A DNA stretch of 64,000 bases from an uncultured Christensenella sp. (GTDB taxonomy: Bacteria; Bacillota; Clostridia; Christensenellales; Borkfalkiaceae), in the NCBI GenBank assembly GCA_910585595.1, contig CAJUET010000009.1, forward strand, positions 1 to 64,000. The letters run 5' to 3'. This document shows positions 35,663 through 43,797 of this stretch, one piece after another (the first letter of the stretch is position 1; each line of letters opens with the position of its first letter). The translations under genes were made by a program, and so were the position numbers. Under the pieces are notes generated by a model. That model ran no database searches and was not told where the DNA came from. It saw only the letters and a list, made by a program, of their open reading frames with translations.

Positions 35663-36901
35663 ATGGTTAAATCAACAACACTTCAAAACGGCGTTCGCGT
35701 CGTCGTAAAGAGCATGGAGGGACTTTTGTCCGTTACAATGGGGATTCTCGTCGGTACGGGAGCCGCATACGAAACGGAAAAAGAGGACGGCATCTCGCAC
35801 TTCATCGAGCATATGCAGTTCAAGGGAACAGACACGCGCACCGCGTTTGAAATATCGGACGCATTCGACGCGCTCGGAGCACAGGTGAATGCGTTCACGG
35901 GCAAGGACGTTACCTGCTACTACGCCAAATCGACTTCCGACCACGCGGGCGAGGCGTTTACGCTGCTTGCCGATCTTTTTTTGAACAGCACGTTTCCCGA
36001 AGAGGAAATGGAGCGGGAAAAGGGGGTCGTCGTTGAAGAGATCAACATGGACGAGGACACGCCCGACGATCTGTGCCTCGATCTTCTCTCCCGTGCTTCT
36101 TTCGGAAGCGAGAACTACGGCAGAAACATTTTGGGACCCGCAAAGAATGTGAAGGGCTTTACGCGTGAGGATCTTTTTGCCTATAAAAACGAGCGTTACT
36201 GCCCGCAGAATATCGTCATTTCCTTTGCAGGGAATATCGGGATCGACGAGGCGGAAGAGCTTGCGATCCGTTACTTCGGCGGAATGGAGTGCAAGAACTT
36301 CGTGCAGAGAGAAAAAAAGGTCGTTTGGCATGGCAAGAATCTGTACCGCAAAAAGTCCATCGAACAGGCGCACTTTGCATTCGGCTTTCCCACCGTCGAG
36401 CGAGATCATAAAGACGTCGCTGCAACGCAGGTTTTGAACGCCGTGTTGGGCGGCGGAATGAGCTCGCGCCTCTTTAAAAGAGTAAGGGAGGAATTGGGAC
36501 TCGCCTATTCCGTTTATTCCTATACTTCGCACTATACGGAAACGGGGCTCTTTACCGTATACGCGGGCGTGAACCCGAAAAAGGCGGAGGAGGCGGCGAA
36601 GGCGGTCAAAGAAGTTATATGCGCATTTGCGCAAGAGGCCATGACGGAAGAGGAGTTCCGCCGCGGAAAGGAGCAGCTCCGTTCGGGCAACATCTACGCA
36701 CAGGAAAATACAGCCTCGCAAATGCTTCTCTACGGTAAGCAGATGCTCTATAAAAACGAGATTTACGATTTCGAAAAGCGTATGGCGGAAATTGCTTCCG
36801 TAACGCAAGAGGATATTCGTCGCGTTATCAAAACCAATTTCGATTTCTCCCGCGTTGCGTGCGCAAGCGTCGGAAATCTCAAAAAGGCGATCACGCTGTG
36901 A
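35663..36901 (+). CDS. M16 family zinc peptidase (YmxG/MlpA-like)
   Basis: The 412-residue protein is a single-chain M16 peptidase with the inverted zinc motif HFIEH (H46, E49, H50). The third ligand lies in the downstream VVVEEINMDED block near residue 118. It has the N- and C-terminal halves typical of the YmxG/MlpA group and the conserved FGFPTVERDHKD and GGGMSSRLFKRVREELGLAYS segments. The family processes small peptides or proteins; the Bacillus member affects protease gene expression. GGAG precedes the ATG. Its stop overlaps the GTG of the next gene, so translation is coupled. Confidence 0.93.
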   Translation: MVKSTTLQNGVRVVVKSMEGLLSVTMGILVGTGAAYETEKEDGISHFIEHMQFKGTDTRTAFEISDAFDALGAQVNAFTGKDVTCYYAKSTSDHAGEAFTLLADLFLNSTFPEEEMEREKGVVVEEINMDEDTPDDLCLDLLSRASFGSENYGRNILGPAKNVKGFTREDLFAYKNERYCPQNIVISFAGNIGIDEAEELAIRYFGGMECKNFVQREKKVVWHGKNLYRKKSIEQAHFAFGFPTVERDHKDVAATQVLNAVLGGGMSSRLFKRVREELGLAYSVYSYTSHYTETGLFTVYAGVNPKKAEEAAKAVKEVICAFAQEAMTEEEFRRGKEQLRSGNIYAQENTASQMLLYGKQMLYKNEIYDFEKRMAEIASVTQEDIRRVIKTNFDFSRVACASVGNLKKAITL

Positions 36902-37371
36902 CGGCAGAAGGATTTGCCCCCTTTTTCGACGGGGAGAGCGTGCTCTTGATCTTGGGAAGCTTTCCCTCGGTCATGAGCCGCACAGAGGGATTTTATTACG
37001 GCAATCCGCAGAACAGGTTTTGGAAAACCGTGTGCGGCTATTTCGGCGAATGCGTGCCCCGAAATGTCGACGAAAAGAAGGATTTTTTAAAACGGCGCAA
37101 AATCGCACTGTGGGACATGGTGATCTCATGTGAAATCGTGGGGTCAAAGGACGCGTCTATTCGCAAAGAACAGGTTGCCGATATTCCGTCATTGCTGAAT
37201 AGGAGCAAAATAAAAACAATTTTCTGTAACGGAAATAAATCTTTCGAGCTTTTGGAACGGGAGTTTCCCGCACTGTTGAAAATTACGAAAAAACTTCCTT
37301 CCACATCGCCCGCAAATCCGCGTTTTAAAGCGGAAGCGTGGTTTGAATCGTTAGACGGGGTCTTTCTATGA
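36898..37371 (+). CDS. DNA-deoxyinosine glycosylase (UDG superfamily)
   Basis: This 157-residue protein belongs to the uracil-DNA glycosylase superfamily, in the branch annotated as hypoxanthine-DNA glycosylase. It would remove deaminated adenine from DNA. It shows LILGSFPSVMSRTEGFYYG with NPQNRFWK at the active site, LWDMVISCEIVGSKDASI, and the late motif LPSTSPANPRF. The GTG at 36898 overlaps the M16 stop codon (GTGA) and places the conserved core at the expected distance. An upstream ATG would run inside the M16 gene and is less likely. It overlaps the next repair gene by four bases. Confidence 0.88.
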   Translation: MTAEGFAPFFDGESVLLILGSFPSVMSRTEGFYYGNPQNRFWKTVCGYFGECVPRNVDEKKDFLKRRKIALWDMVISCEIVGSKDASIRKEQVADIPSLLNRSKIKTIFCNGNKSFELLEREFPALLKITKKLPSTSPANPRFKAEAWFESLDGVFL

Positions 37372-38042
37372 TTACATACGAAGAAGTACTTTCAAGACTG
37401 CATAAAAACAGCGACGGCGGGTACAGAATTTTTCATTCCAAACTTTTAAAGAACGACAGGATTAAACTTATCGGAGTCAGGATTCCTGTTTTGCGTGCGC
37501 TCGCAAAAGAGTGGAAAGGGGAAGCCGATATGTTTTTGACTTTTCCGGACGAATATTACGAAATCACTTTCCTCAAATGCGCACTTGTCGGTGCGTTAAA
37601 GTATGAGGAATTTATAAAACGGGCGGACAGGCTTGTTCCGCTTCTCGATAATTGGGCGATCTGCGATACTTTTACCGCTCCTTGCGTGAAAAAGCATAGA
37701 AAAGAATTTCTTCCCTATATTAAAAAGTATCTTCAAAGCGATAAAGAGTTCACCGTGCGCTACGGGCTCGTCATGCTTTTGCATTATTACGTCGAAGAGG
37801 CGTATCTGCCTGTGATTTTCGAAAGCGTGAGCAATCTGAAAAGCAACGATTATTATATTATGATGGGCGCGGCATGGTTGATCGCGGAAGTACTCGTCAA
37901 ACATTACGCAGAGGGCGTTTGTTTTTTAAAAGAGGGTATCCTGCCCAAAGAAACGCATAATAAAGCGATCCAAAAGGCGTGCGAATCCTTTCGGGTCTCC
38001 AACGAAGAGAAAGCGTTTTTGAAATCGCTGCGGAAATCATAA
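37368..38042 (+). CDS. AlkD-like DNA alkylation repair protein
   Basis: The 224-residue all-helical protein is an AlkD-family HEAT-repeat DNA glycosylase that removes alkylated purines. Typical segments are LIGVRIPVLRALAKEW, PDEYYEITFLKCALVGAL, LLDNWAICDTFTAP (with the conserved Trp and Asp), RYGLVMLLHYYV and MMGAAWLIAEVLVK. Length is in the family range. It overlaps the deoxyinosine glycosylase (ATGA), forming a small base-excision pair behind the M16 peptidase. No terminator was seen before the acpP promoter. Confidence 0.93.
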   Translation: MITYEEVLSRLHKNSDGGYRIFHSKLLKNDRIKLIGVRIPVLRALAKEWKGEADMFLTFPDEYYEITFLKCALVGALKYEEFIKRADRLVPLLDNWAICDTFTAPCVKKHRKEFLPYIKKYLQSDKEFTVRYGLVMLLHYYVEEAYLPVIFESVSNLKSNDYYIMMGAAWLIAEVLVKHYAEGVCFLKEGILPKETHNKAIQKACESFRVSNEEKAFLKSLRKS

Positions 38043-38048
38043 AAATTG

Positions 38049-38077
38049 TTGACATTACAACCTATTTCGGTTATAAT
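38049..38077 (+). promoter_or_regulatory. Consensus promoter of acpP
   Basis: TTGACA and TATAAT with a 17-base spacer. A small hairpin (CTGCC-TTTT-GGCAG, about 38089-38102) sits in the leader before the ribosome binding site. Confidence 0.92.
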
Positions 38078-38117
38078 AATTTAGGAATCTGCCTTTTGGC
38101 AGTGCGGAGGAACGGAA

Positions 38118-38345
38118 ATGCTGGAAAAAGTTTCTAAAATGCTTGCAGAACAGCTCAAAATAGAGGAGAGCAAGATTACGCCCGAAGCGGAAGTCGTTAA
38201 AGATTTGGGTGCGGATTCTCTCGACATCGTAGAACTTATGATGGCGCTCGAAGACGAATACGGCGTAACGCTTCCCGAAGGAAGAGTAGAATCGGTCAAG
38301 ACGGTACAGGATATCGCCGATATGCTCGAAGAGATCGGAAAATAA
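38118..38345 (+). CDS. acpP: Acyl carrier protein
   Basis: This 75-residue acidic protein is acyl carrier protein, the phosphopantetheine-bearing carrier of fatty acid synthesis. The attachment serine is S34 in GADSLDIVEL. The helices and length are typical. GCGGAGG precedes the ATG. Unlike in most Firmicutes it is not next to fabF, plsX or rnc. It stands alone between a repair cluster and the 6S RNA gene. Confidence 0.96.
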   Translation: MLEKVSKMLAEQLKIEESKITPEAEVVKDLGADSLDIVELMMALEDEYGVTLPEGRVESVKTVQDIADMLEEIGK

Positions 38346-38385
38346 CTTTATTTTGGTATTTCCAAAAAATAACGCTGTCGATTTC

Positions 38386-38414
38386 TTGATTTTTTCGTTA
38401 TAGTTTGCTATACT
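38386..38414 (+). promoter_or_regulatory. Promoter of 6S RNA
   Basis: TTGATT and TATACT with a 17-base spacer place the first transcribed base at about 38421. Confidence 0.85.
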
Positions 38415-38420
38415 GATTTT

Positions 38421-38606
38421 GATATCTGCGGTGTTCGGGAAGCGGGAAAAACGTAATCCACAAAGTAACTAAGGGGACGAAAGTCAAACGGAATAGACGA
38501 GGTCTGCGTGAATATGCGGAAAGGTCGACGTCCGGTTGCTTGTTCCCACCTGCGAGAAGCGGGTTAATACTTTTTCGCTTTGCGGCACAAGCGGATGTCT
38601 TTTTTC
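38421..38606 (+). ncRNA. ssrS: 6S RNA
   Basis: The transcript of about 185 bases has the layout of 6S RNA, which binds and inhibits the housekeeping RNA polymerase holoenzyme. The ends pair: GATATCTGC at 38421 with GCGGATGTC at 38591, partly by G-U pairs, followed by a T run that serves as terminator. The 5' strand TGTTCGGGAAGCGGG and the 3' strand GCGAGAAGCGGGTTAATAC match conserved 6S segments known from E. coli. A large internal open region lies between. The promoter places the 5' end exactly at the closing stem. Confidence 0.88.
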
Positions 38607-38636
38607 TGAAATTATAAAATTATAGCGTAAAATTTG

Positions 38637-38665
38637 TTGCAGTCGCTTTAAGTTTATGATATAAT
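38637..38665 (+). promoter_or_regulatory. Promoter of tRNA-Glu
   Basis: TTGCAG and TATAAT are separated by 17 bases, about 54 bases before the tRNA. Confidence 0.75.
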
Positions 38666-38718
38666 CCAATCACTTGCGAAAATTTGTTGCGTTTACTGCG
38701 CGGGAGTTTTTGCAATAT

Positions 38719-38793
38719 GGCCTTGTGGTCAAGAGGTTAAGACGGCGCCCTCTCACGGCGCAATCCCGGGTTCGATTCCCGGCAAGGTCACCA
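38719..38793 (+). tRNA. tRNA-Glu (CTC anticodon)
   Basis: The cloverleaf folds with acceptor arms GGCCTTG and CAAGGTC, a D arm, the anticodon stem GCGCC/GGCGC enclosing loop CTCTCAC (anticodon CTC, reading GAG), and the T arm CCGGG/CCCGG around TTCGATT. The CCA end is encoded at 38791-38793. Confidence 0.95.
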
Positions 38794-38816
38794 GACGAGG
38801 GGTATAAGAACACCCT

Positions 38817-38852
38817 GAAGAAGAAACCGAATTTTCGGTTTCTTCTTCTTTT
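38817..38852 (+). terminator. Terminator after tRNA-Glu
   Basis: GAAGAAGAAACCGA and TCGGTTTCTTCTTC form a 14-base-pair stem followed by TTTTG. Confidence 0.9.
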
Positions 38853-38861
38853 GTTAAAAGT

Positions 38862-39026
38862 TAACCTCCCGCTAAGCGGGAGGCAAAAAAGAAGCGGAAG
38901 CGTTGCAAAGAAAAACCTCCAATGATAAAATGTAAGTGGCTACCAACCGCGAACAGAAAATCAAAGGAGGACCCAAAGATGAGTGAATTAAGTTTAACAC
39001 ATTGTAGATATGAATGTACAGAATGA
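38862..39026 (+). mobile_element. Left-end remnant of an IS200/IS605-like element
   Basis: A perfect hairpin (CCTCCCGC-TAA-GCGGGAGG, 38865-38883) is followed by a leader in which CCTCC (about 38916) could mask the ribosome binding site AAAGGAGGA (about 38964). The frame from ATG 38979 reads MSELSLTHCRYEC and then stops at 39026. This N-terminus resembles IS200-type TnpA proteins just before their YHIVF strand. The rest of the transposase and the right end are gone. The identity rests on hairpin, leader layout and 13 residues. Confidence 0.5.
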
Positions 39027-39093
39027 TGAGATTTATGTTATATGATTTTTTTTCTTTTGTTCCGTAAGATAAAACAAATGAATTTCGGGTTTA

Positions 39094-39122
39094 TTGACAG
39101 GTCGCTTTACGTGCATTATAAT
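39094..39122 (+). promoter_or_regulatory. Consensus promoter of manA-ROK gene
   Basis: TTGACA and TATAAT with a 17-base spacer, 40 bases before the start codon. Confidence 0.92.
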
Positions 39123-39161
39123 TGAATCCGAAGATTAAAATACGAAACGGAGTTTGGAAGA

Positions 39162-41045
39162 ATGAACAATATTTTGAAGCTTACCCCGTCGCTCAAAGAT
39201 TATATTTGGGGCGGTACACGCCTGAAAGAACTCTTCGGACGGGATAACGGAGATAAAAGAATTTCGGAAAGCTGGGAGGTTTCGGTTCATCCGGACGGGC
39301 TGTGCGGTTGCGGTTCGGGTACGCTTTCCGATTATCTTGCAGAAAATCCGCAAGCCGTCGATAGAGAGGGGAAACCTTTTCCGATCCTGATCAAGTATAT
39401 CGACGCGAAACAGAATCTTTCCGTGCAGGTGCACCCCGACGACGTGTACGCACGCAAGACGGAAAACGACAACGGAAAAACCGAAATGTGGTATATACTC
39501 TGTGCCGACGAAGGGGCGGGGATTTACTGCGGTTTCAAAAGAGATACATCCCGCGGGGAGTTCTTGGAAAAAGTCGAAAACGGTACGGTTGAGGAGCTTT
39601 TGAATTTTATTCCCGTTAAACGGGGCGATTGTTTTTTGATAGAGGCGGGAACGGTTCACGCGATCGGCGCGGGCTGCGTCATTTGCGAAGTTCAAGAGAG
39701 CAGCAATGTGACTTACAGGGTTTACGATTATCTGAGGAAAGACGCCGACGGGAATTTCCGTACGCTGCACGTCGATAAAGCGGCGGAAATCATAAATTAC
39801 AGGGCATATTCCGACCGTACAGGAAGCGGAAAGTCTGTGCATTGCGGAGGCGGCGCTGTCAGACTGTTGACGGAATGCGAATATTTCCGTTGCCGCGAGC
39901 TATTGCTAAGCGGAGAATATTCTGAGCGAGCCGAAAGGTCGTTTGTCGCTCTTAACGTGTTGGAGGGAAAAGGCGAAGTAAACGGAATGAAATTCCGAAA
40001 CGGGGACAGTTTTTTCGTGCCGTGCGGAGAAAGTTTCGTCTTGAAAGGAAAGGCAAAAATTATGATAACGGACGAGGGACGCGCCGAAAAATACTATGCG
40101 GGGATCGATCTCGGCGGAACGTTTATCAAGTGCGGGATCGTGAGTTCGAAGGGGGAGCTTATCGTCAAAGATCAAATTCCCACGGGCAGTCAAAGACCTT
40201 ACGGTTTGATTGCGGAAGATATGGCGAGCCTCGTCGGACGGCTTGCGAAAAGAGCCGGGGTGAAGGTCGAGGCGGTCGGCGTCGGTTCGCCCGGTATCAT
40301 TGACAGTCAAAACGGAGTTGTCGTTTACAGCAATAATATCGCATGGAAAAACGTTCCTTTGGGTAAAGAATTGGAAAAGTTGCTTCAAATGCCCGTTTTT
40401 CTCACCAACGACGCAAACGCCGCCGCGCTCGGCGAAAGTTATGCGGGCGCGGGAAAGGAATATAACAGCATCGTGCTCGTTACGCTCGGCACAGGCGTGG
40501 GCGGAGGGATCGTTTTATCGGGTAAGCAGTACGAAGGCGGCGGCTCCGCAGGCGCGGAGATCGGACATACGCTGCTTCGCATAAACGGAGAAAAATGCAC
40601 TTGCGGCAGACGCGGTTGTTTTGAAGCGTATGCTTCCGCAACCGCACTCATCAGGCAAACGAAGCGAGAAATGGAAAAGTATCCCGAAAGCGCTATGTGG
40701 AGCATTTGTAAAAATGATGCGGAGAATGCGGACGGAAAAACGCCGTTCGACGCCATGCGTACAGGCGATCAAGCGGCGAAAAAGGTGGTTAAAAATTATA
40801 TCCGTTATCTGGGTGAAGGAATTACCGATCTGTGTAACGTGTTCCGTCCCGATGCGGTTCTGCTCGGCGGCGGGATCTGTGCAGAGGGAGAAACGCTTTT
40901 AAAGCCTTTGAGAAAGTTTGTGAAAAAGAATATCTTCGGCGGAGACGGCTATGCACCCGTAAGAATTCTTGCGGCAACGCTTGGAAACGATGCGGGGATA
41001 TACGGCGCCGTCCGTCTGGCCATGTGCGGGGTGAACGCCGATTGA
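39162..41045 (+). CDS. manA: Mannose-6-phosphate isomerase fused to ROK sugar kinase
   Basis: The 627-residue protein joins two enzymes. Residues 1 to about 305 are a class I mannose-6-phosphate isomerase with metal ligands in QVHPDD, KTEMWYIL and EAGTVHAIG. Residues from about 310 are a ROK kinase with the ATP motif AGIDLGGTFIKCG, TNDANAAALGE, TLGTGVGGGI and the zinc motif CTCGRRGCFEAYAS. Together they would turn mannose into mannose 6-phosphate and then fructose 6-phosphate; the kinase could also accept glucose. No ribosome binding site precedes the kinase half, so it is a true fusion. Placement next to a mannoside-utilisation cluster supports mannose as substrate. It converges on the regulator gene with an eight-base gap. 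Confidence 0.93.
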   Translation: MNNILKLTPSLKDYIWGGTRLKELFGRDNGDKRISESWEVSVHPDGLCGCGSGTLSDYLAENPQAVDREGKPFPILIKYIDAKQNLSVQVHPDDVYARKTENDNGKTEMWYILCADEGAGIYCGFKRDTSRGEFLEKVENGTVEELLNFIPVKRGDCFLIEAGTVHAIGAGCVICEVQESSNVTYRVYDYLRKDADGNFRTLHVDKAAEIINYRAYSDRTGSGKSVHCGGGAVRLLTECEYFRCRELLLSGEYSERAERSFVALNVLEGKGEVNGMKFRNGDSFFVPCGESFVLKGKAKIMITDEGRAEKYYAGIDLGGTFIKCGIVSSKGELIVKDQIPTGSQRPYGLIAEDMASLVGRLAKRAGVKVEAVGVGSPGIIDSQNGVVVYSNNIAWKNVPLGKELEKLLQMPVFLTNDANAAALGESYAGAGKEYNSIVLVTLGTGVGGGIVLSGKQYEGGGSAGAEIGHTLLRINGEKCTCGRRGCFEAYASATALIRQTKREMEKYPESAMWSICKNDAENADGKTPFDAMRTGDQAAKKVVKNYIRYLGEGITDLCNVFRPDAVLLGGGICAEGETLLKPLRKFVKKNIFGGDGYAPVRILAATLGNDAGIYGAVRLAMCGVNAD

Positions 41046-41053
41046 ATTGTGGC

Positions 41054-42166
41054 TTATCCGATCAAAATCCCGTCGATTAGCGTGAGATCGCGGTGAGGAT
41101 GCCCGTCTAAAATTTCTAACATCAGCTTGATCGCCGCGGAACCGAGACTCGCAAAGTCCTGGCGGATGCACAAATATCCCATGCGTTTCGCCTTCTCCAC
41201 GTCGGCGCAGTCGAATCCCGTTATCGTCAGATCTTCGGGGATGCGGATTCCGAGCTGTTCCGAAACGCGGTAAAGCATTTCGAGCGTGCTGTCGTTGATG
41301 CAGCAGATCGCGGTGGGCTTTTCTTCGAGCGAGAGATAGCGGTGCATTTCGTTTTTGATATATCTTTGAAATAGTTGCTGCTGCTGATCCAAAGTGGCGG
41401 CGATTTCTTTTTTATGCAAGTCGTAAGTGTGAAATATGAACTCATTCTTCAAAGGGAGTTTGTTCTTGACGATTCCGCGGCAGAAGCCTTTGAAACGTTC
41501 CGCTTCCGGAAAGGACATTTTATCGCTGATGGAACAAAATCCGATTCGTTTGTGTCCGAGCGCGGCAAGGCGGTCAATGATACGGCACATACAGTCGGCA
41601 TTTTTCGTCGTGACGAGAGGGGTTTCCAAACCGTCGATGGGGCGGTCGATGCAGACGATGGGAATATTTTGCGCCAAAAACGCGGCGTAAAGATCGATGT
41701 TTTTCATGGAGTCGCAGGAATACACAATGATCCCGTCGGGTTTCAGAGAAAGGACTTCGGTTAAAATTTTGCGTTCACGCTCCAAATTGTTTTTGGAGTT
41801 ATAAAAGGGAGTAAAGGTATTGAACGTAAGCGCCGTATTTTGAATGCCCATCATAATTTCGTTCAAATCCTCTACGAAGGGCAGAACGACGGGCACGATC
41901 AGCGGCGCATTCCGGTTGAGTTTTCCGTTGACAAACGTTCCGCTGCGTTTTACGCGGTAGATGAGGTTGGCGTCTGCTAAATTTTTAAGCGCGTGCGCAA
42001 CCGTAATACGGCTGACGCCGTAAATTTCCGTCAGTTCCAATTCGGTGGGTAGCTTATCGCCCACTTTTAATTTTCCGCTTTGGATTTTTGCGATCAGGTC
42101 GTTATACACTTTGTTGTATAACGTTTCTTTCTTTTTCGGCTTGTTTTTTCCGTTATCTTTTTTCAT
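41054..42166 (-). CDS. GntR/LacI-type (AraR-like) sugar-responsive regulator
   Basis: The 370-residue protein has a GntR winged-helix domain (LYNKVYNDLIAKIQSGKLKV, KLPTELELTEIYGVSRITV) at about residues 14-80. A periplasmic-binding-like sensor domain of the LacI type follows (VYSCDSMKNIDL, IPIVCIDRP, GHKRIGFCSI, DLTITGFDCAD). This domain order is that of AraR-like repressors. It is divergent from the sugar ABC operon and convergent with the ManA-ROK gene, so it is the likely local repressor, with a mannose-derived inducer. On the minus strand TATAAT is only eight bases before the ATG and no ribosome binding site is present, so its mRNA is probably leaderless. Confidence 0.92.
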   Translation of the reverse strand: MKKDNGKNKPKKKETLYNKVYNDLIAKIQSGKLKVGDKLPTELELTEIYGVSRITVAHALKNLADANLIYRVKRSGTFVNGKLNRNAPLIVPVVLPFVEDLNEIMMGIQNTALTFNTFTPFYNSKNNLERERKILTEVLSLKPDGIIVYSCDSMKNIDLYAAFLAQNIPIVCIDRPIDGLETPLVTTKNADCMCRIIDRLAALGHKRIGFCSISDKMSFPEAERFKGFCRGIVKNKLPLKNEFIFHTYDLHKKEIAATLDQQQQLFQRYIKNEMHRYLSLEEKPTAICCINDSTLEMLYRVSEQLGIRIPEDLTITGFDCADVEKAKRMGYLCIRQDFASLGSAAIKLMLEILDGHPHRDLTLIDGILIG

Positions 42167-42174
42167 TAAGACAA

Positions 42175-42203
42175 ATTATACGATATTTTATTGAAAAATG
42201 CAA
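42175..42203 (-). promoter_or_regulatory. Promoter of the GntR/LacI-type regulator
   Basis: On the minus strand TTGCAT and TATAAT are separated by 17 bases; the start codon follows after eight bases. Confidence 0.82.
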
Positions 42204-42286
42204 ATTCTTGCTATCATGATTTTGAAAAAATCACAAAAAAGATATAACATATTATTTTATTAAACCATATTTTTTTGTGGCGAATA

Positions 42287-42314
42287 TTGACAAAAGCACT
42301 ATACAAGTTATAAT
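42287..42314 (+). promoter_or_regulatory. Promoter of the mannoside operon
   Basis: TTGACA and TATAAT are separated by 16 bases, 63 bases before the binding-protein start. Confidence 0.85.
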
Positions 42315-42366
42315 GAAATCGATGAGGCGGGGGAATGAATTATTTCTTCGTACAAATAATAATGAA
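42302..42366 (+). repeat. Imperfect direct repeat, possible operator pair
   Basis: TACAAGTTATAATGAA (42302-42317) and TACAAATAATAATGAA (42351-42366) agree at 13 of 16 positions. The first covers the -10 box and the second lies just before the start codon. TTCGTACAAAT around the second copy resembles an AraR half-site. Confidence 0.4.
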
Positions 42367-42377
42367 GGGGAAAATAT

Positions 42378-43766
42378 ATGCGTAAAAAATTATTTTCAAC
42401 GATTGCGATCGGCGCGGTATGCGCGACGATGATGTTTGCGGCGGCGGCTTGCGGCAAGACTCCTCCCAACAATCCGGGCGGGGATGATCCGATTGACGGC
42501 GAGGTTGATATGAATAAATCGATCACGCTGAGAATACAGTCTGCGGCGCCTTTGCGTTACAATTACGCTGCCCTTTTGCGCAGCGAACCGAAAGGCTCGC
42601 AGCTTTATAACCAGGCGCTGTTCTCCAAACAGCTTGTAGAGGGGTTTGCGGTGAAATATCCGAATATCACGCTCAATTTCATTGAAGACGGTTGGGGGGA
42701 CGCTCTCTTCGAACAGCAACAGCGTTATATCCGTGATTATAATGCCGGCGGAAAAATGGCGGTGGATATAATGATCGGCGAAACGTATATGGGATATTTT
42801 GCGGAAAACAACGTGTTTGCTGCGCTCGACAAGAGCAAATTTTCGAACGTGCTCGAAAGCGCTTGCGCGGACGTTACGGTGAACGACGCGCTCTATGCGG
42901 TGCCTATGTGTACGGGAATTATCGGTTTGCAGTACAACACCGATATATTGCAGGAAGTCGGGATTCCCGAAGAGGAGTGGATTCCCTCCGATTGGAACGA
43001 ATTGCTTGAAAACTGCAAAAAAGTTTCGGAGTATGCACAGGATCCTGCGCACAAAAAGGATTACCGCGGTATCTGCATGAACAACGTGACGGGATTGCCC
43101 TCGGCGTTCCGCGCAGTGCCCTTTCTCCGCCAGAACGGAGGAGATATTATGGTGGACGGCAAGCTCAGCATAAATTCGGAGCAAAATATCGAAACGTTTA
43201 CGTATTTGCGCAATCTGGCGCAATACGCGTATCCTCAGTCGCTCACGGCAGAAAACGAAGATACCGTACTTTATTACTTTACCGAACAGAATCGATCGGC
43301 GTATCTCATCGACGGACAGTGGGCAATGGCGGACGCGGACGACAATATCAAGAGCGCGCCTCTTCCCACCAAAAATTCCGACGGTACGGGAACGGGGAAT
43401 ATCTTTACGGGAAACGTGCTCTTCGGAGTTACGCGGGCGTCGCAGAACACAGCTGCCGCCCAGGCATTTCTCGAATATCTGACGAGCGAAGAAGTTCAGG
43501 GCTGGTTCTACGAACTCGACGGCAGACTTCCCGTGAATAAAACAGTCTTGGAGAGCGAGGAGATCCGCACCGTGCATCCGAATATCAATTCCTATATTGA
43601 CGTGCTGAATCAGGGAGGGTTCGAGGGCGGCATGGCGTGTTTTACGAAGAACTCCAACGATATTTGGTCGTCCTGGGGATCATTCTATCGTTCGGTGCTT
43701 ACGGGCAGCGGAGATATCAAAACGCTTGCAGATAACTTGCAGAATACGATCAAAGGGAAGATGTAA
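42378..43766 (+). CDS. Extracellular sugar-binding lipoprotein (ABC transporter)
   Basis: This 462-residue protein is a family 1 solute-binding lipoprotein. The signal peptide ends in a lipobox (FAAAACGK, Cys at about 25). The mature part shows the typical fold segments YNTDILQEVGIPEEEW, SDWNELLENCKKV, YLIDGQWAMAD and AAAQAFLEYLTSEEVQGWFY. It should capture oligosaccharides at the cell surface and deliver them to the two permeases encoded next. Substrate assignment to mannosides rests on the downstream mannosidases. GAAGGGG precedes the ATG. It is the first gene of the operon behind the promoter at 42287. Confidence 0.93.
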   Translation: MRKKLFSTIAIGAVCATMMFAAAACGKTPPNNPGGDDPIDGEVDMNKSITLRIQSAAPLRYNYAALLRSEPKGSQLYNQALFSKQLVEGFAVKYPNITLNFIEDGWGDALFEQQQRYIRDYNAGGKMAVDIMIGETYMGYFAENNVFAALDKSKFSNVLESACADVTVNDALYAVPMCTGIIGLQYNTDILQEVGIPEEEWIPSDWNELLENCKKVSEYAQDPAHKKDYRGICMNNVTGLPSAFRAVPFLRQNGGDIMVDGKLSINSEQNIETFTYLRNLAQYAYPQSLTAENEDTVLYYFTEQNRSAYLIDGQWAMADADDNIKSAPLPTKNSDGTGTGNIFTGNVLFGVTRASQNTAAAQAFLEYLTSEEVQGWFYELDGRLPVNKTVLESEEIRTVHPNINSYIDVLNQGGFEGGMACFTKNSNDIWSSWGSFYRSVLTGSGDIKTLADNLQNTIKGKM

Positions 43767-43797
43767 CGCATTGGGCTAACGGAACGAGGGGAAAAGT

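Noticed and set aside
38629..38691. Repeated AAAATTTGTTGC at 38629 and 38680 as a mobile-element footprint
   Set aside because: Twelve AT-rich bases repeated once, around a promoter, is not enough to support an insertion.
38865..38883. Hairpin as an extra terminator for the tRNA
   Set aside because: A better terminator with a T tract precedes it; the hairpin is followed by A residues and fits a transposon end.
42396..43577. Long minus-strand frame opposite the sugar-binding lipoprotein
   Set aside because: It is a shadow of a well-supported gene; its product is Arg/His-rich and resembles no protein. Similar antisense frames at 1887-2939, 4854-5759, 8493-9263 and 35672-36808 were rejected for the same reason.
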